From an uncultured beta proteobacterium (GTDB taxonomy: Bacteria; Pseudomonadota; Gammaproteobacteria; Burkholderiales; Burkholderiaceae_C): 64,000 bases of DNA. The notes below the pieces were generated by a model that searched no databases, was not told the origin of the DNA, and saw nothing but the letters and a program-made list of their open reading frames with translations. Position numbers and translations under genes: made by a program. The stretch is taken from the NCBI GenBank assembly GCA_903886275.1, contig CAISLN010000019.1, positions 62,001 to 126,000 of the forward strand, in the 5' to 3' direction. This document shows, in pieces, positions 47,832 through 58,028 of this stretch (its first letter is position 1; every line of letters begins with the position of its first letter).

Positions 47832-48100
47832 GCCGGCTTGGTTCTCCAGGGCGCATTGACTGCCATGAGGCGTTCAAGCCCTGGGTTGTGGGCCGGTGGG
47901 GCGTCGAGCATTTCGTTGAATTGCCTGAACTTATCGGCATCCAGATTGAAGAAAACCTGGTCAAGCACCACCGATTGCGCTTTGTCGCAGGCGGCTTCGA
48001 GCATGAAGTCTGAACGGTTCTTGCCCAGCAGCGTTGCAGCGTGGTCAATCAAGTCCCGCTGCTCTGGGAATGCCCGCAGATTGATGGCGGCGTCACGCAT
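47828..48100 (-). CDS. DUF1778/TacA-like ribbon-helix-helix antitoxin
   Basis: The 90-residue antitoxin starts MRDAAINLRAFPEQRDLIDH, the N-terminal RHH DNA-binding part, followed by AATLLGKNRSDFMLEAACDK typical of DUF1778, and a C-terminal toxin-neutralising tail (LERLMAVNAPW). Start ATG 48100 has a GGAG site 6 nt upstream; a longer in-frame ORF to 48193 lacks similarity. It should bind its own promoter and cap the toxin. Confidence 0.92.
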   Translation of the reverse strand: MRDAAINLRAFPEQRDLIDHAATLLGKNRSDFMLEAACDKAQSVVLDQVFFNLDADKFRQFNEMLDAPPAHNPGLERLMAVNAPWRTKPA

Positions 48101-48106
48101 GAGGTG

Positions 48107-48140
48107 CTCCTTAAGTGCATACACAATAGATACACAAATA
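48107..48140 (-). promoter_or_regulatory. tacAT-like promoter/operator with direct repeats
   Basis: Two ATACACAA direct repeats (48119-48126 and 48130-48137, plus-strand reading) are 11 bp apart just upstream of the antitoxin, about one helical turn. This suits paired ribbon-helix-helix binding and autoregulation. GGAG at 48107-48110 (minus strand) is the ribosome binding site. Confidence 0.6.
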
Positions 48141-48220
48141 GTACAGTGACGGGTAATTGTTGTCAAACCCGAGCCTCCCCACATTTGAATCAAACATGGG
48201 CTGCAGGCGGCCTGTAAGCG

Positions 48221-48370
48221 GTACCTGCTGCGTTGGCTCGTGCGGCAGCGCGTGAAATCGCTGCGCGTACCGTCAAGCCGCTGATCACATCCAAGAATGG
48301 CAAGGTCATCGAGGAATATATTTCACTGCCGGCCCAAGGGTCCCAAGGAGGTTCAAGGCCCAAGCAGTGA
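48221..48370 (+). pseudogene. Unrecognised coding remnant downstream of recJ
   Basis: A 49-codon open stretch without ATG reads REIAARTVKPLITSKNGKVI, then EEYISLPAQG, ending at TGA 48368. The composition is protein-like and it may be the tail of a lost gene, but I do not recognise the family. The rest of the 317-bp gap between recJ and the antitoxin is otherwise empty. Confidence 0.3.
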
Positions 48371-48417
48371 AGCGCTTGGCTCCCAAGCATATCTGCAGCC
48401 CTGAAGAACGCCAGCGA

Positions 48418-50148
48418 CTAACCCTCCGCCCCCTCGACCAAAAACTTCACCCGGCGCACGCCGTTCCATTCTTCTGCATCGAGCCGGAAGGCCAGCTTCA
48501 CACGCGGGGGGAGTTGCTCGGTGTGGCCAAACCAGATGCCGTCTATGGGCTGGCCCTGGTGCCTGAGTTTGAGCTGCAAATGCTTTTCGCCCACCAGGCG
48601 CTGCGACAGCACTTCGACTTCTTCGCTGAAGGTGGGCGGCGCAAAGCCCTGGCCCCAGACCTCTTTGTGCAGCGTGTCCACCAGGTCCACGCGCAAATAC
48701 TTGGGGTCGATGGCGCCATCGGTTTCCAGGCGGCGCGTGAGGGTGGCCGCGTCCAGCCATTCTTCGGCCACTTCCATCAGGCCCTGCTCAAAGGCGTCGA
48801 GTCCGTCCTCGTGGATGGTGCAACCGGCCGCCATGGCGTGGCCACCAAAGCGCAAGAGCACGCCGGGGTAGCGCTTGGCCACCAGGTCCAGCGCGTCGCG
48901 CAAATGAAAACCGGGAATGCTGCGCCCCGAGCCCTTGAGCTCATGCTCCTTGCCCGGCGCTTGGCTGGCGGCAAACACAAAGCTGGGGCGATGCAACTTG
49001 TCTTTGATGCGCGAGGCCACGATGCCCACCACGCCCTCGTGAAAGTCCGGGTCGAACACGCAGATGGCGGGTGGTGGCTCGTCGCCTTCGTCAAACAGCG
49101 AATCCACAATGTTCATGGCCTGCTCGCGCATGTCGCCCTCAATGACGCGGCGCTCGCGGTTGATGGCGTCTAGCGCACGGGCCAGTTCATCGGCACGGCC
49201 CGCGTCATCGGTCTGCAGGCATTCAATGCCCAGCGTCATGTCAGCCAAGCGTCCGGCCGCGTTGATGCGCGGCCCTAAGGCAAAGCCAAAGTCAAAGGTG
49301 GTGGCCACCTGCGACTTGCGCACCGCCGCCGTGAACAGGGCAGCCAGCCCTGCCGGCATGGCACCGGCGCGCACGCGCTTGAGGCCTTGGGCCACCAGGC
49401 GGCGGTTGTTGGCGTCGAGCTTGACCACATCGGCCACCGTGCCGAGTGCGACGAGAGGCAGCAGGGTGTCGAGCTTGGGTTGATTGGATGCATCAAACAC
49501 CCCACGAGAACGCAACTCGCTGCGCAGCGCCAGCAGCACATAAAACATCACGCCCACACCGGCCATCGACTTGCTCTCAAAGCTGCAGCCGGGCTGATTG
49601 GGGTTGACGATGACATCGGCATTGGGCAGCTCCACCGCGCCCGTACTGCGGTTGGTGGCGGGCAAATGGTGGTCGGTCACCAGCACCTGCAGGCCCAGCT
49701 TTTTGGCGTGGGCCACGCCCTCCATGCTGGCAATGCCGTTGTCCACGGTGATCAACACATCGGCGCCGCTGTCAAACACGCGCTGCGAAATCGGTGCGGT
49801 CAGGCCATAGCCATCAACCACGCGGTCGGGCACCAGATAGTTCACATGCTTCGCACCCAGCAGGCGCAGGCCCCGCAGGGCCACAGCGCAGGCGGTGGCG
49901 CCGTCGCAGTCGTAGTCGGCCACGATGCACAGCTTTTTGTCCCCGGCGATGGCCTCGGCCAGCAGCACGGCAGCTTCGCTTGCGCCCATCAAAGAGGAGG
50001 GCAGCAAGAGACGGGCCAGGCCATCATCGAGCTCGTCCATGCCGGTGACGCCGCGCGCCGCATACAGGCGCGCTAACAGAGGGTGAATGCCGCCCTGCTC
50101 CAGGGTCCAGGCGCTGCGCGGGGGGACGTCACGGGTGGTGATTTGCAT
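48418..50148 (-). CDS. recJ: Single-stranded-DNA-specific 5'-3' exonuclease RecJ
   Basis: A 576-residue DHH-family nuclease acting in RecF-pathway recombination and mismatch repair. Metal-binding motifs: VADYDCDGATA, VITVDNGIA, VTDHHLP, the SMAGVGVMFYVLLAL region, and the later GPRINAAGR and RFGGHAMAAG DHHA1 motifs. An OB-fold C-terminal region completes the ~570-residue family length. Start ATG 50148 (MQITTRDVPPR) is preferred over longer ORF starts that overlap the upstream gene. It follows the phosphoglycerate-mutase-like gene by 14 bp. Confidence 0.96.
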   Translation of the reverse strand: MQITTRDVPPRSAWTLEQGGIHPLLARLYAARGVTGMDELDDGLARLLLPSSLMGASEAAVLLAEAIAGDKKLCIVADYDCDGATACAVALRGLRLLGAKHVNYLVPDRVVDGYGLTAPISQRVFDSGADVLITVDNGIASMEGVAHAKKLGLQVLVTDHHLPATNRSTGAVELPNADVIVNPNQPGCSFESKSMAGVGVMFYVLLALRSELRSRGVFDASNQPKLDTLLPLVALGTVADVVKLDANNRRLVAQGLKRVRAGAMPAGLAALFTAAVRKSQVATTFDFGFALGPRINAAGRLADMTLGIECLQTDDAGRADELARALDAINRERRVIEGDMREQAMNIVDSLFDEGDEPPPAICVFDPDFHEGVVGIVASRIKDKLHRPSFVFAASQAPGKEHELKGSGRSIPGFHLRDALDLVAKRYPGVLLRFGGHAMAAGCTIHEDGLDAFEQGLMEVAEEWLDAATLTRRLETDGAIDPKYLRVDLVDTLHKEVWGQGFAPPTFSEEVEVLSQRLVGEKHLQLKLRHQGQPIDGIWFGHTEQLPPRVKLAFRLDAEEWNGVRRVKFLVEGAEG

Positions 50149-50162
50149 TTTTTTTAGGGCGA

Positions 50163-51086
50163 TTAAAGGCTTTGCAGCAGGGCGGGAAGGTCGGTGGCGC
50201 CCAAGCGATTGCGCAGGCGCGTCCACAGGCCCTGCGCCTGCAGGGTGAAGGTTTGTGCAGCGGCTTCGCCGCACAGCGTGAGGGTGACGGGCTCGCCACG
50301 GCGTGCCTGTTCCAGCAGGGCTCGGATAGGCCCGGAGTCCAGCGCCTGCCAGGCCTGTGCCCAGGCCTCCGCGTCAAGGCCGGACAGCGCGTCCAACACC
50401 TTGCTGGCATCGTCCTGCGCGGCGTCGAAGTCTTCGGCCAGGCTGCCGGTGCCACTGACCCAAAAGGAGTTGATGGGCAGGAGACCACGCGCCGCACGGG
50501 CGTCATTGAGCGGGTGCGCATACAGCAGCATCTGCAACTCGTTTTGCAGTTTGCGCAGCACCTGGGCCTGTGGCTGGCGCGGCAACCAATGGTCTACCGC
50601 ACCACCGGCGGCGCGGGCCAACGAGGCTGTGGGCAGTTGGTGAAATGCGGCGCCCAAGGCCAACCAGTGGCCACCCTGCAGGCCATGCAGTGCGATGCCG
50701 TCTTCTGCCATAAAGGCGCGCAAAGCGTCCATCACCTGCTGCGATTCCTCGGCACTGATCTGGCTGTCGGCAGGGTCGGCCATGCGCACATGGTCTGCGT
50801 TGGCCTGCCAGTGGCAGGGTGTCAGCCAGGCCCAGCCTTCACCCGCAGCAGCGGCGGGAAGTTGCAGCGAATGGGCTTGCAGCGCCGCCCAGGGCAGCAG
50901 GCCGTCTTGCCCCTGCAGGCCCAAGGCCTGTGCCCGCAGCAACTCATGCAGGGGCGACAAGCTGTCTTCGCTGCCGCTCTGGCGCTGGGTGGCGGTGAGC
51001 AGGCGCAGCAGGGCAGTCAGATGCGGCAGGGCGGGAAAGCTGGTGATGCCCGGTGGTGGCGTGGCGTGGGTGATCAGGGTGGGCAT
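50163..51086 (-). CDS. Phosphoglycerate-mutase-like conserved protein partnered with recJ
   Basis: A 307-residue soluble protein with no signal peptide, matching in layout a betaproteobacterial conserved protein often annotated as cofactor-independent phosphoglycerate mutase-like and commonly next to recJ. Visible pieces: LPWAALQAHSLQLPAAAAGE with WLTPCHWQANADHVRMADP, and PINSFWVSGTGSL. Canonical iPGM catalytic motifs are not clear, so enzymatic function is doubtful. It shares an operon with recJ. Its upstream flank cuts into the companion of the AAA ATPase. Confidence 0.6.
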   Translation of the reverse strand: MPTLITHATPPPGITSFPALPHLTALLRLLTATQRQSGSEDSLSPLHELLRAQALGLQGQDGLLPWAALQAHSLQLPAAAAGEGWAWLTPCHWQANADHVRMADPADSQISAEESQQVMDALRAFMAEDGIALHGLQGGHWLALGAAFHQLPTASLARAAGGAVDHWLPRQPQAQVLRKLQNELQMLLYAHPLNDARAARGLLPINSFWVSGTGSLAEDFDAAQDDASKVLDALSGLDAEAWAQAWQALDSGPIRALLEQARRGEPVTLTLCGEAAAQTFTLQAQGLWTRLRNRLGATDLPALLQSL

Positions 51087-51255
51087 GGCTGTATTGTCGC
51101 GCCAAGCCGTGGCCGCTGGTCTTGGACCTCAGATACCCATTGCCTGTCTTGCCCAACTTCATCTGAATGAAATGCGGCGTTGGAATGTCAGCAATCAGGC
51201 GCAGTGCAATCGCCTCACTGAGCGCGTCTTCGGTTGCAATCGAAATCGGTGTCAT
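50944..51255 (-). pseudogene. Truncated companion gene of the AAA ATPase
   Basis: ATG 51255 overlaps the ATPase stop as ATGA and opens MTPISIATEDALSEAIALRL, then TPHFIQMKLGKTGNGYLRSK and SGHGLARQ. The GNGYLRSK-type opening fits small partner proteins encoded after similar AAA ATPases. After about 50 residues similarity ends; the frame then reads antisense-like sequence and overlaps the start of the next gene by 143 bp. The 3' part of the companion has most likely been deleted at the junction with the recJ operon. Confidence 0.6.
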
Positions 51256-52403
51256 TGCCACAAACCCAACTGCGATACCTTCTCGGGGCGAGTCTTGGGC
51301 AGCACGACTTCGGCCACACTGAGGCCCGCACCCAGCGCTTGGCGTTCGCTGGCATCCAAAGGGCGCCCCGTGGTGCCTTGTTTGCCAGTCTCCAAAATGA
51401 CGACGCCCCGTTCATCGATACCGGGGTTACTCAAAAGCGCATCGCTGTGCGTGGTCAAAACGACCTGCCGCTTGGTTTTTCGGTCACGCTGCAAGCGATC
51501 CACGATCAACGGAATCTCCTTCACGATGGCATCGTTGAGCGATATTTCGGGCTCTTCGAGCAAGAGCATGGAGCTGCCCTCCAGCAGGGCCCAGAGCAGG
51601 CCAAACAAGCGCAGCGTTCCGTCCGAAAAATGCTCCTCGGACTGCCAGCCTGCGTTGGGACGATGGTGTGCGTAGCGAGCCTCCAAATGCGGGTGGCCCA
51701 TATCGTCTTTGCTAAATCGCAAATCTTCAAACTGTGGCACGGCCAAGGACAGTGCCTTGGAAATCTTGGCCAGACGCGAGTTTCTGGTCTTCTCTGGTGT
51801 CTTGGCCACGCGCTCCAAAAAGCCCTGGCCAAAAGGGTCGTCCGTGAGCCTATGCCCACCTATCTTTTCGCCGAAGCGCAGCAATTGCGGCACCAGATGC
51901 AGGTACGTAATGTCGCTCAGAAAATCCGCCACTTCGCGAAATTGGATGTTCGTTTGAATTTGCTCCAAATGGGTTTGGGTGCGAAGCAGCACGTCTGCAT
52001 CGTCTTTTTCGTCTGGGCGATTGAGCAGTAACTTGCCGTCTTTCCAAACCTGTTCACGCGAAACCAACAGACGCTGCGCACCTTTGCCCTCCGGTTTGAA
52101 CGCCAAAACGTATCGCCACACTGCGGGTTGGTCCAACTCCTGGCTGAGTTCAACATCAATTTCCACTTCAGGATCGCGTCGGGCGTGAAGACAGCGCACC
52201 TTGGATATACCACCGCGCTCCGCAATGGCCGCTTGCAACCCACCACCCTTGGCCTTGCTCACATCGCGCAGAAATCGCAAGGCATCCAACAGATTGGACT
52301 TGCCGGAAGCATTGGGTCCCAACACGTAGGACACATCGCGAAGCGGTAAATCCAGCGATTGGAAGTTGCGCCAGTTTTTCAGTCGGATGTTGCTAATGAG
52401 CAT
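51252..52403 (-). CDS. RecF/OLD-like AAA ATPase of a defence locus
   Basis: The 383-residue AAA_21/AAA_15-type ATPase starts MLISNIRLKNWRNFQSLDLP like RecF/OLD ATPases. Walker A is GPNASGKSN, the signature region FSDGTLRLFGLLWALLEG, Walker B LLLEEPEISL, and the H-motif VVLTTHSDALL. It has no Toprim nuclease domain, so its effector should be in trans. It follows hsdS by 27 bp and overlaps the companion ORF by ATGA, so it belongs to the type I RM operon. Mechanism unknown; phage defence is likely from context. Confidence 0.85.
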   Translation of the reverse strand: MLISNIRLKNWRNFQSLDLPLRDVSYVLGPNASGKSNLLDALRFLRDVSKAKGGGLQAAIAERGGISKVRCLHARRDPEVEIDVELSQELDQPAVWRYVLAFKPEGKGAQRLLVSREQVWKDGKLLLNRPDEKDDADVLLRTQTHLEQIQTNIQFREVADFLSDITYLHLVPQLLRFGEKIGGHRLTDDPFGQGFLERVAKTPEKTRNSRLAKISKALSLAVPQFEDLRFSKDDMGHPHLEARYAHHRPNAGWQSEEHFSDGTLRLFGLLWALLEGSSMLLLEEPEISLNDAIVKEIPLIVDRLQRDRKTKRQVVLTTHSDALLSNPGIDERGVVILETGKQGTTGRPLDASERQALGAGLSVAEVVLPKTRPEKVSQLGLWQ

Positions 52404-52430
52404 GGTGTTGCCTTCGGCGGGTAAAGAGGA

Positions 52431-53348
52431 CTAAGCGACATTTTCCACCAAGGCCTCGGCCAGCTGGGCCTGGGTGGATTGGCTGGCGATCAGGCGCGCA
52501 CGCAGGTCAGCGCACAGGCGGCTGAGTTCTTCGACGCGGGTGACGATGCGGGATTGTTCGGCGAGGGGTGGAACGGGCATAGGCGTGCGCAAAACCACCT
52601 CCCGCGACACGTTCTTCATGGAGCTGCTCGTGCCGGAGGCATTGAGTGCGTAGTGCACCCGTGAATGGCTGGCGTTATTGCAGAGGTTCAAAAACAAACG
52701 GCTCATGTGGATGGACACATCCAGGCGAATGATCTTGTCGCTCAACATAAGCTTTGGTTCAGCCTTGCCGACCACAACGGACCTTGCCACCAGTTCCTCG
52801 GTATTGGCCCGCGACAACAGGAAGTCGCCATCTTGGACTTCATATTCCTGTCGTGGCGCAAGGCCCGCCGGAAGTTCCTTATTGGCATTGGCGTCAAACG
52901 CGCCCCATGAAACTGCGCTGACCTTCAAAACACCCCAATGTCCGCTGCGACGTGGGCTGCCGATACACGTCGGACTCCAGCCCGCCTCGCTGGCGTTAAC
53001 CAAATCACCCAAGCTCACCCACTCCCACCCGCGTGGCAACCCAAACGGCTGTTCCTCTTCAGTTGGTTCCGCCAGCGGCTTATCCCGCCTGATCTTCCCC
53101 TCGGCAATCAGCCGGTCCTTCTCCGCCCGTATCTTCTTCAGCAGCGCACCCGCTGGTTCATCGTTCAGGTCTTTGGCAACGAGCTTGCCTTGCACCGCGA
53201 GCGTCAAAATCAGCTCACGCAGGCGCGCTACGCCGCCGGGCGCTTGGGCGATCACATTGAAATTCCCCAACAAGTGCGGCGTCTGTTGGTCTTGTTCCCG
53301 CACCAGGGTTTGGGCGCTGGGCTCTTGCACCTTCAGCACCGCGCTCAT
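52431..53348 (-). CDS. hsdS: Type I restriction-modification specificity subunit with one target recognition domain
   Basis: A 305-residue HsdS-like protein. The N-terminal conserved block (ARLRELILTLAVQGKLVAKD) and LPRGWEWVSLGDL lead into a single target recognition domain (about 120-245), then the closing coiled-coil block PVPPLAEQSRIVTRVEELSR. Usual HsdS chains hold two TRDs in 400-600 residues, so this is a half-size subunit. Such proteins can dimerise to read a symmetric site, or this may be a remnant. Its ATG overlaps the DUF1016 stop (ATGA). With broken hsdM and hsdR it may have no active partner. Confidence 0.88.
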   Translation of the reverse strand: MSAVLKVQEPSAQTLVREQDQQTPHLLGNFNVIAQAPGGVARLRELILTLAVQGKLVAKDLNDEPAGALLKKIRAEKDRLIAEGKIRRDKPLAEPTEEEQPFGLPRGWEWVSLGDLVNASEAGWSPTCIGSPRRSGHWGVLKVSAVSWGAFDANANKELPAGLAPRQEYEVQDGDFLLSRANTEELVARSVVVGKAEPKLMLSDKIIRLDVSIHMSRLFLNLCNNASHSRVHYALNASGTSSSMKNVSREVVLRTPMPVPPLAEQSRIVTRVEELSRLCADLRARLIASQSTQAQLAEALVENVA

Positions 53349-54454
53349 GCGCCCGCTCCGTCAGTGCCGGCCTGGTTGGCCTGCGCGTTCTCAATCAAGG
53401 CGCGGTCGCGGGTGAGTTCGGCTTGCAGCTCGGCCTCGGTGGGCAGCCAGGGCTGGTAGCGGCTGGCAAAAATCTGTTCGCTCTGCGCCAAGAGCGAGTA
53501 GCGGGCCACGGCCTCGTTGCGCTCGGAGCACAGGATCAAACCGATGGTGGGGTTGTCGCCGTCCTGGCGGATTTGTTCGTCAAACACGCGCACGTACATG
53601 TCGAGCTGGCCCACGTCCTGGTGGCTGAGCTTGCCGACTTTCAGCTCGATGAGCACAAAGCATTTGAGGATGTAGTTGTAAAACACCAGGTCCACAAAGG
53701 CGTCTTCGCCCTCAACGCGCAGGTGGCGCTGGCGGGCCACGAAGGCAAAGCCTTTGCCCAGCTCCAGCAAGAATTTTTGCAGTTGGTCGAGCAGGCCTTG
53801 TTCTATGTCTTTTTCGTACCAGGCGGATTGCGGCTGGCCATCGAGAAATTCAAGAATGTAGGGATCGCGGATGAAATCGCGGGGGCTGGGCGGCGCGTCA
53901 CGCGCTATCAGTTGCCGGGCCTCGGCCTTGACGCCTTCCTGGTCCTGGCTGGAGAGCAGGCGCTGGTAATAGAGGGTGCTGATCTGGCGGTCCAGCGCGG
54001 CCACGCTCCAGGTTTGGGCGGCTGCTTCGTGGGCGTACCACTGACGGGCGGCGGGGTCGGCCACGCGCATCAGCACCCGAAAATGGGTCCAGGTCAATTC
54101 GCTACTTGTCGAGTAGCGAATCTCCTCTTCCGAAAACGTCAGATAAAACTGGCGGAAATTGCGCAGATTGGGCAGTGAAAAGCCCCTGCCGAACTCCTGC
54201 TGCAAGCGTTTGGCCAGGTTTTGCAGTGTCTTGGCCCCATAGGCCGCCCGCTCTTGTCCGCCTTGCTCGTGCTGCACGATCAACTGGCCCACCTGCCAAT
54301 AGGCCTGCACCATGACCTGGTTGACGCTGCGCTTGGCCTGCTGGCGGGCCTGCTGCAAGACCGTTTCGATTTGCGCGTACAGAGCGGCTTCGGTGGGGGC
54401 CAGGACTTCAACGGGGGGCAGCGCGGGTGCCTGGCTTTTGGGGGATTGGGGCAT
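53345..54454 (-). CDS. DUF1016 / PDDEXK nuclease-family protein (YhcG-like)
   Basis: A 369-residue protein with the N-terminal DUF1016 helical domain (VNQVMVQAYWQVGQLIVQHE, TLQNLAKRLQQEFGRGFSLP) and a C-terminal PDDEXK-type nuclease fold: EDAFVDLVFYNYILKCFVLI followed by ELKVGKLSHQDVGQLDMY, where the Asp and E-x-K supply the catalytic residues. Such genes are often inserted within type I RM operons. Start ATG 54454 (MPQSPKSQAP), 2 bp after the hsdM stop. No lesions seen. Role in the locus is unclear. Confidence 0.88.
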   Translation of the reverse strand: MPQSPKSQAPALPPVEVLAPTEAALYAQIETVLQQARQQAKRSVNQVMVQAYWQVGQLIVQHEQGGQERAAYGAKTLQNLAKRLQQEFGRGFSLPNLRNFRQFYLTFSEEEIRYSTSSELTWTHFRVLMRVADPAARQWYAHEAAAQTWSVAALDRQISTLYYQRLLSSQDQEGVKAEARQLIARDAPPSPRDFIRDPYILEFLDGQPQSAWYEKDIEQGLLDQLQKFLLELGKGFAFVARQRHLRVEGEDAFVDLVFYNYILKCFVLIELKVGKLSHQDVGQLDMYVRVFDEQIRQDGDNPTIGLILCSERNEAVARYSLLAQSEQIFASRYQPWLPTEAELQAELTRDRALIENAQANQAGTDGAGA

Positions 54455-54456
54455 GG

Positions 54457-55923
<1,467 letters not shown>

Positions 55924-55985
55924 GCTGGTTGTAGGTTTTGTGAGGGAAAGAGGGCTCTAGCCCGCCGTGGGCGGTGCGCAGGCAG

Positions 55986-57937
55986 CTAGGGTGCGATTGT
56001 GGAGTACAGCTCGCGCTCCAGCGTGTGCAGGGCAAGCAGGTATTGGGCGCGGCCACCAAAGCTTTTGATGAGCTCGCCCGGGCGGCCCAGGTCGGTGAAG
56101 GGTTGGACGTTGAAGACGGTATCGGCCTCGATGGTGGCAATGCCTTCGTCGGCGTATTTGTCCAGCAGCGCGTCCATCACCTTGCGGGCCATGGGGCCGT
56201 ATTGGGTGAAGACGTTGCGCTTTTTGACGCGGCTGGCGCGCTCGCGCCGGGTCAGCGGGGGCATGTTGTATGCCACGTGTAGCAGCAAATCAAACGGGTC
56301 GAGATCGGTGCCGCCTTCACGGCCTAGTTCTTCGGCCAGCGCCTCAATCAACACGCCTTGCCCTTCCAGCTCTTGCAGCAGGGCGGCCTTGCGGTCCGCC
56401 TCGCTCCAGGCTTGAAAAAATTTGTCCAGCGAGTCGTATTGCTTGGTGAGATTGATGCGGGTGTAGTCGCGCAGGCTCTCGGTGGCCAGCCGGGCTGGGG
56501 CTCGTAAATTTGCACCGGCTCGCCATCAAAGCCCTTGTCTGCAAACAGCTCGGTGGCGCGCTTGAAGTCGAGGATGGTGAACCAGGTCTTGCCCAGGTCT
56601 TCGCGCAGGCGGGTGCCCCGGCCAATGATTTGCTTGAACAGCGTCATGGATTGGATGTTTTGGTCCAGCACGATGAGCTTGCACAGTTGCGCGTCCACGC
56701 CGGTGCTCATGCGCTTGGAGGGGGTGGCAATGACGGGCAAGGTTTGAGGTACTCGGTGATCTTGGCGGCCACCGCTTCGTCGCGTTTCTCCAGCACCAGT
56801 TTGCGGTTCATGTCGGCGCTGGTGTAGATACGGTCTTCGATCAGGTTGCCGTGCTTGTCGGTCATGCCGGCGGTGGGGCGCCAGCCAAAGGCGTCCTTGT
56901 CCAGGTCCACGCGGATCACCTTGTAGGGTGCCAGATACCCGTCTTCAATGCCCTGCTTGAGGCTGTAGGTGTAGATGGCTTCGCCAAAGTAATCGCTGTT
57001 GGATATGTCCTTGGTTTCTTTGGGTGTGGCGGTCAGGCCGACCTGGGTGGCGCTGGCAAAGTAGCTGAGGATTTCGCGCCAGCTTGGTGCTCTTGTGGAC
57101 GGCCAGATCGACCTCTTCTAGCTCCACCTGGCCCTGCTCGTTGATGCGCTCGATGCCCTTGGCATGGGGGCTGAGCTTGGCCATGGCGCCCTTGAAGGGC
57201 CGGAAGTCGTTGACCATGGTCTGGTCAATCAGGATGTTGCGGTCGGCCAGGAACAGGATGCGCTTTTGGCCACAGGGCTTGTCCGTGCGCCAAGGAGACT
57301 TCCACAGCCGGTGAATGATCTGGAAGGCGGTGTAGGTCTTGCCGGTGCCGGTGGCCATGACCAAGAGCACGCGGTTTTGCCCCGCGGCAATGGCTTCGAC
57401 CGTACGGTTGATGGCATTGAGCTGGTAGTAGCGCGGGGTCTTGGCCGTGGTGGCGAGCGCATAGTCAAACCCAGCCACGCTTTGCACTGCGCTGCTCCAG
57501 CCTTTCCACTTGCAATAGCGCGCCCACAAGTCTTGCGGCAAGGGAAACTGGTCCAGCGCCAGGGTTTGCTCCAGCACGCCGCTTGCCAAGGTGGCATCGC
57601 GAAACACAAAGCCTTCGCCGTTGCTGGCAAAGCAAAAGGGAAGGTCCAGCAGTTGCGCGTAGTGGATGGCCTGCTGCATGCCGGCCTGCAGGGAGAGGCT
57701 GGACCTTTTGGCCTCCACCACCGCCAGCGGAATATTGGGTTTGAGGCACAGCACAAAGTCGGCAAACAGCACGCTGGACGGGTCACGCCTGGCCGTTTTG
57801 CCGCGCACCACCACGCGCCCGGTGCGCAGGGGGTATTGGGCGTAAATTTGGTCCAGGGTATGCCAGCCGGCCAGCACCGTGGCGGGGCGAATGAGCTTGT
57901 CGCTGGTGTCGCTCTCGGATTGGTTTTTTTTGTTCAA
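55986..57937 (-). pseudogene. hsdR: Type I restriction endonuclease gene hsdR with internal deletions
   Basis: Frames from TTG 57937 (LNKKNQSESDTSDKLIRPAT) hold the nuclease domain (VLCLKPNIPLAVVEAKRSS) and helicase motif I (MATGTGKTYTA). Then AVHKSTK jumps to sequence encoding [20 protein letters not shown] in another frame, skipping helicase motif II (DECH-like). A second jump at ITEYLK removes motif IV before [19 protein letters not shown] third near 56500 follows VQIYEPQPG. The C-terminal part (LLHVAYNMPPLTRRERASRV) ends at 55986. Missing segments, not only frameshifts, make it nonfunctional. Confidence 0.9.
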
Positions 57938-58028
57938 GCGCGGCCCTTGCAGTCTAACCGGCGCGATGGCGTGCTGGCAGCAAGGCCAAGCGCCGCAAAG
58001 GTTCACGCGCTAATGCCACAATCAGCGC

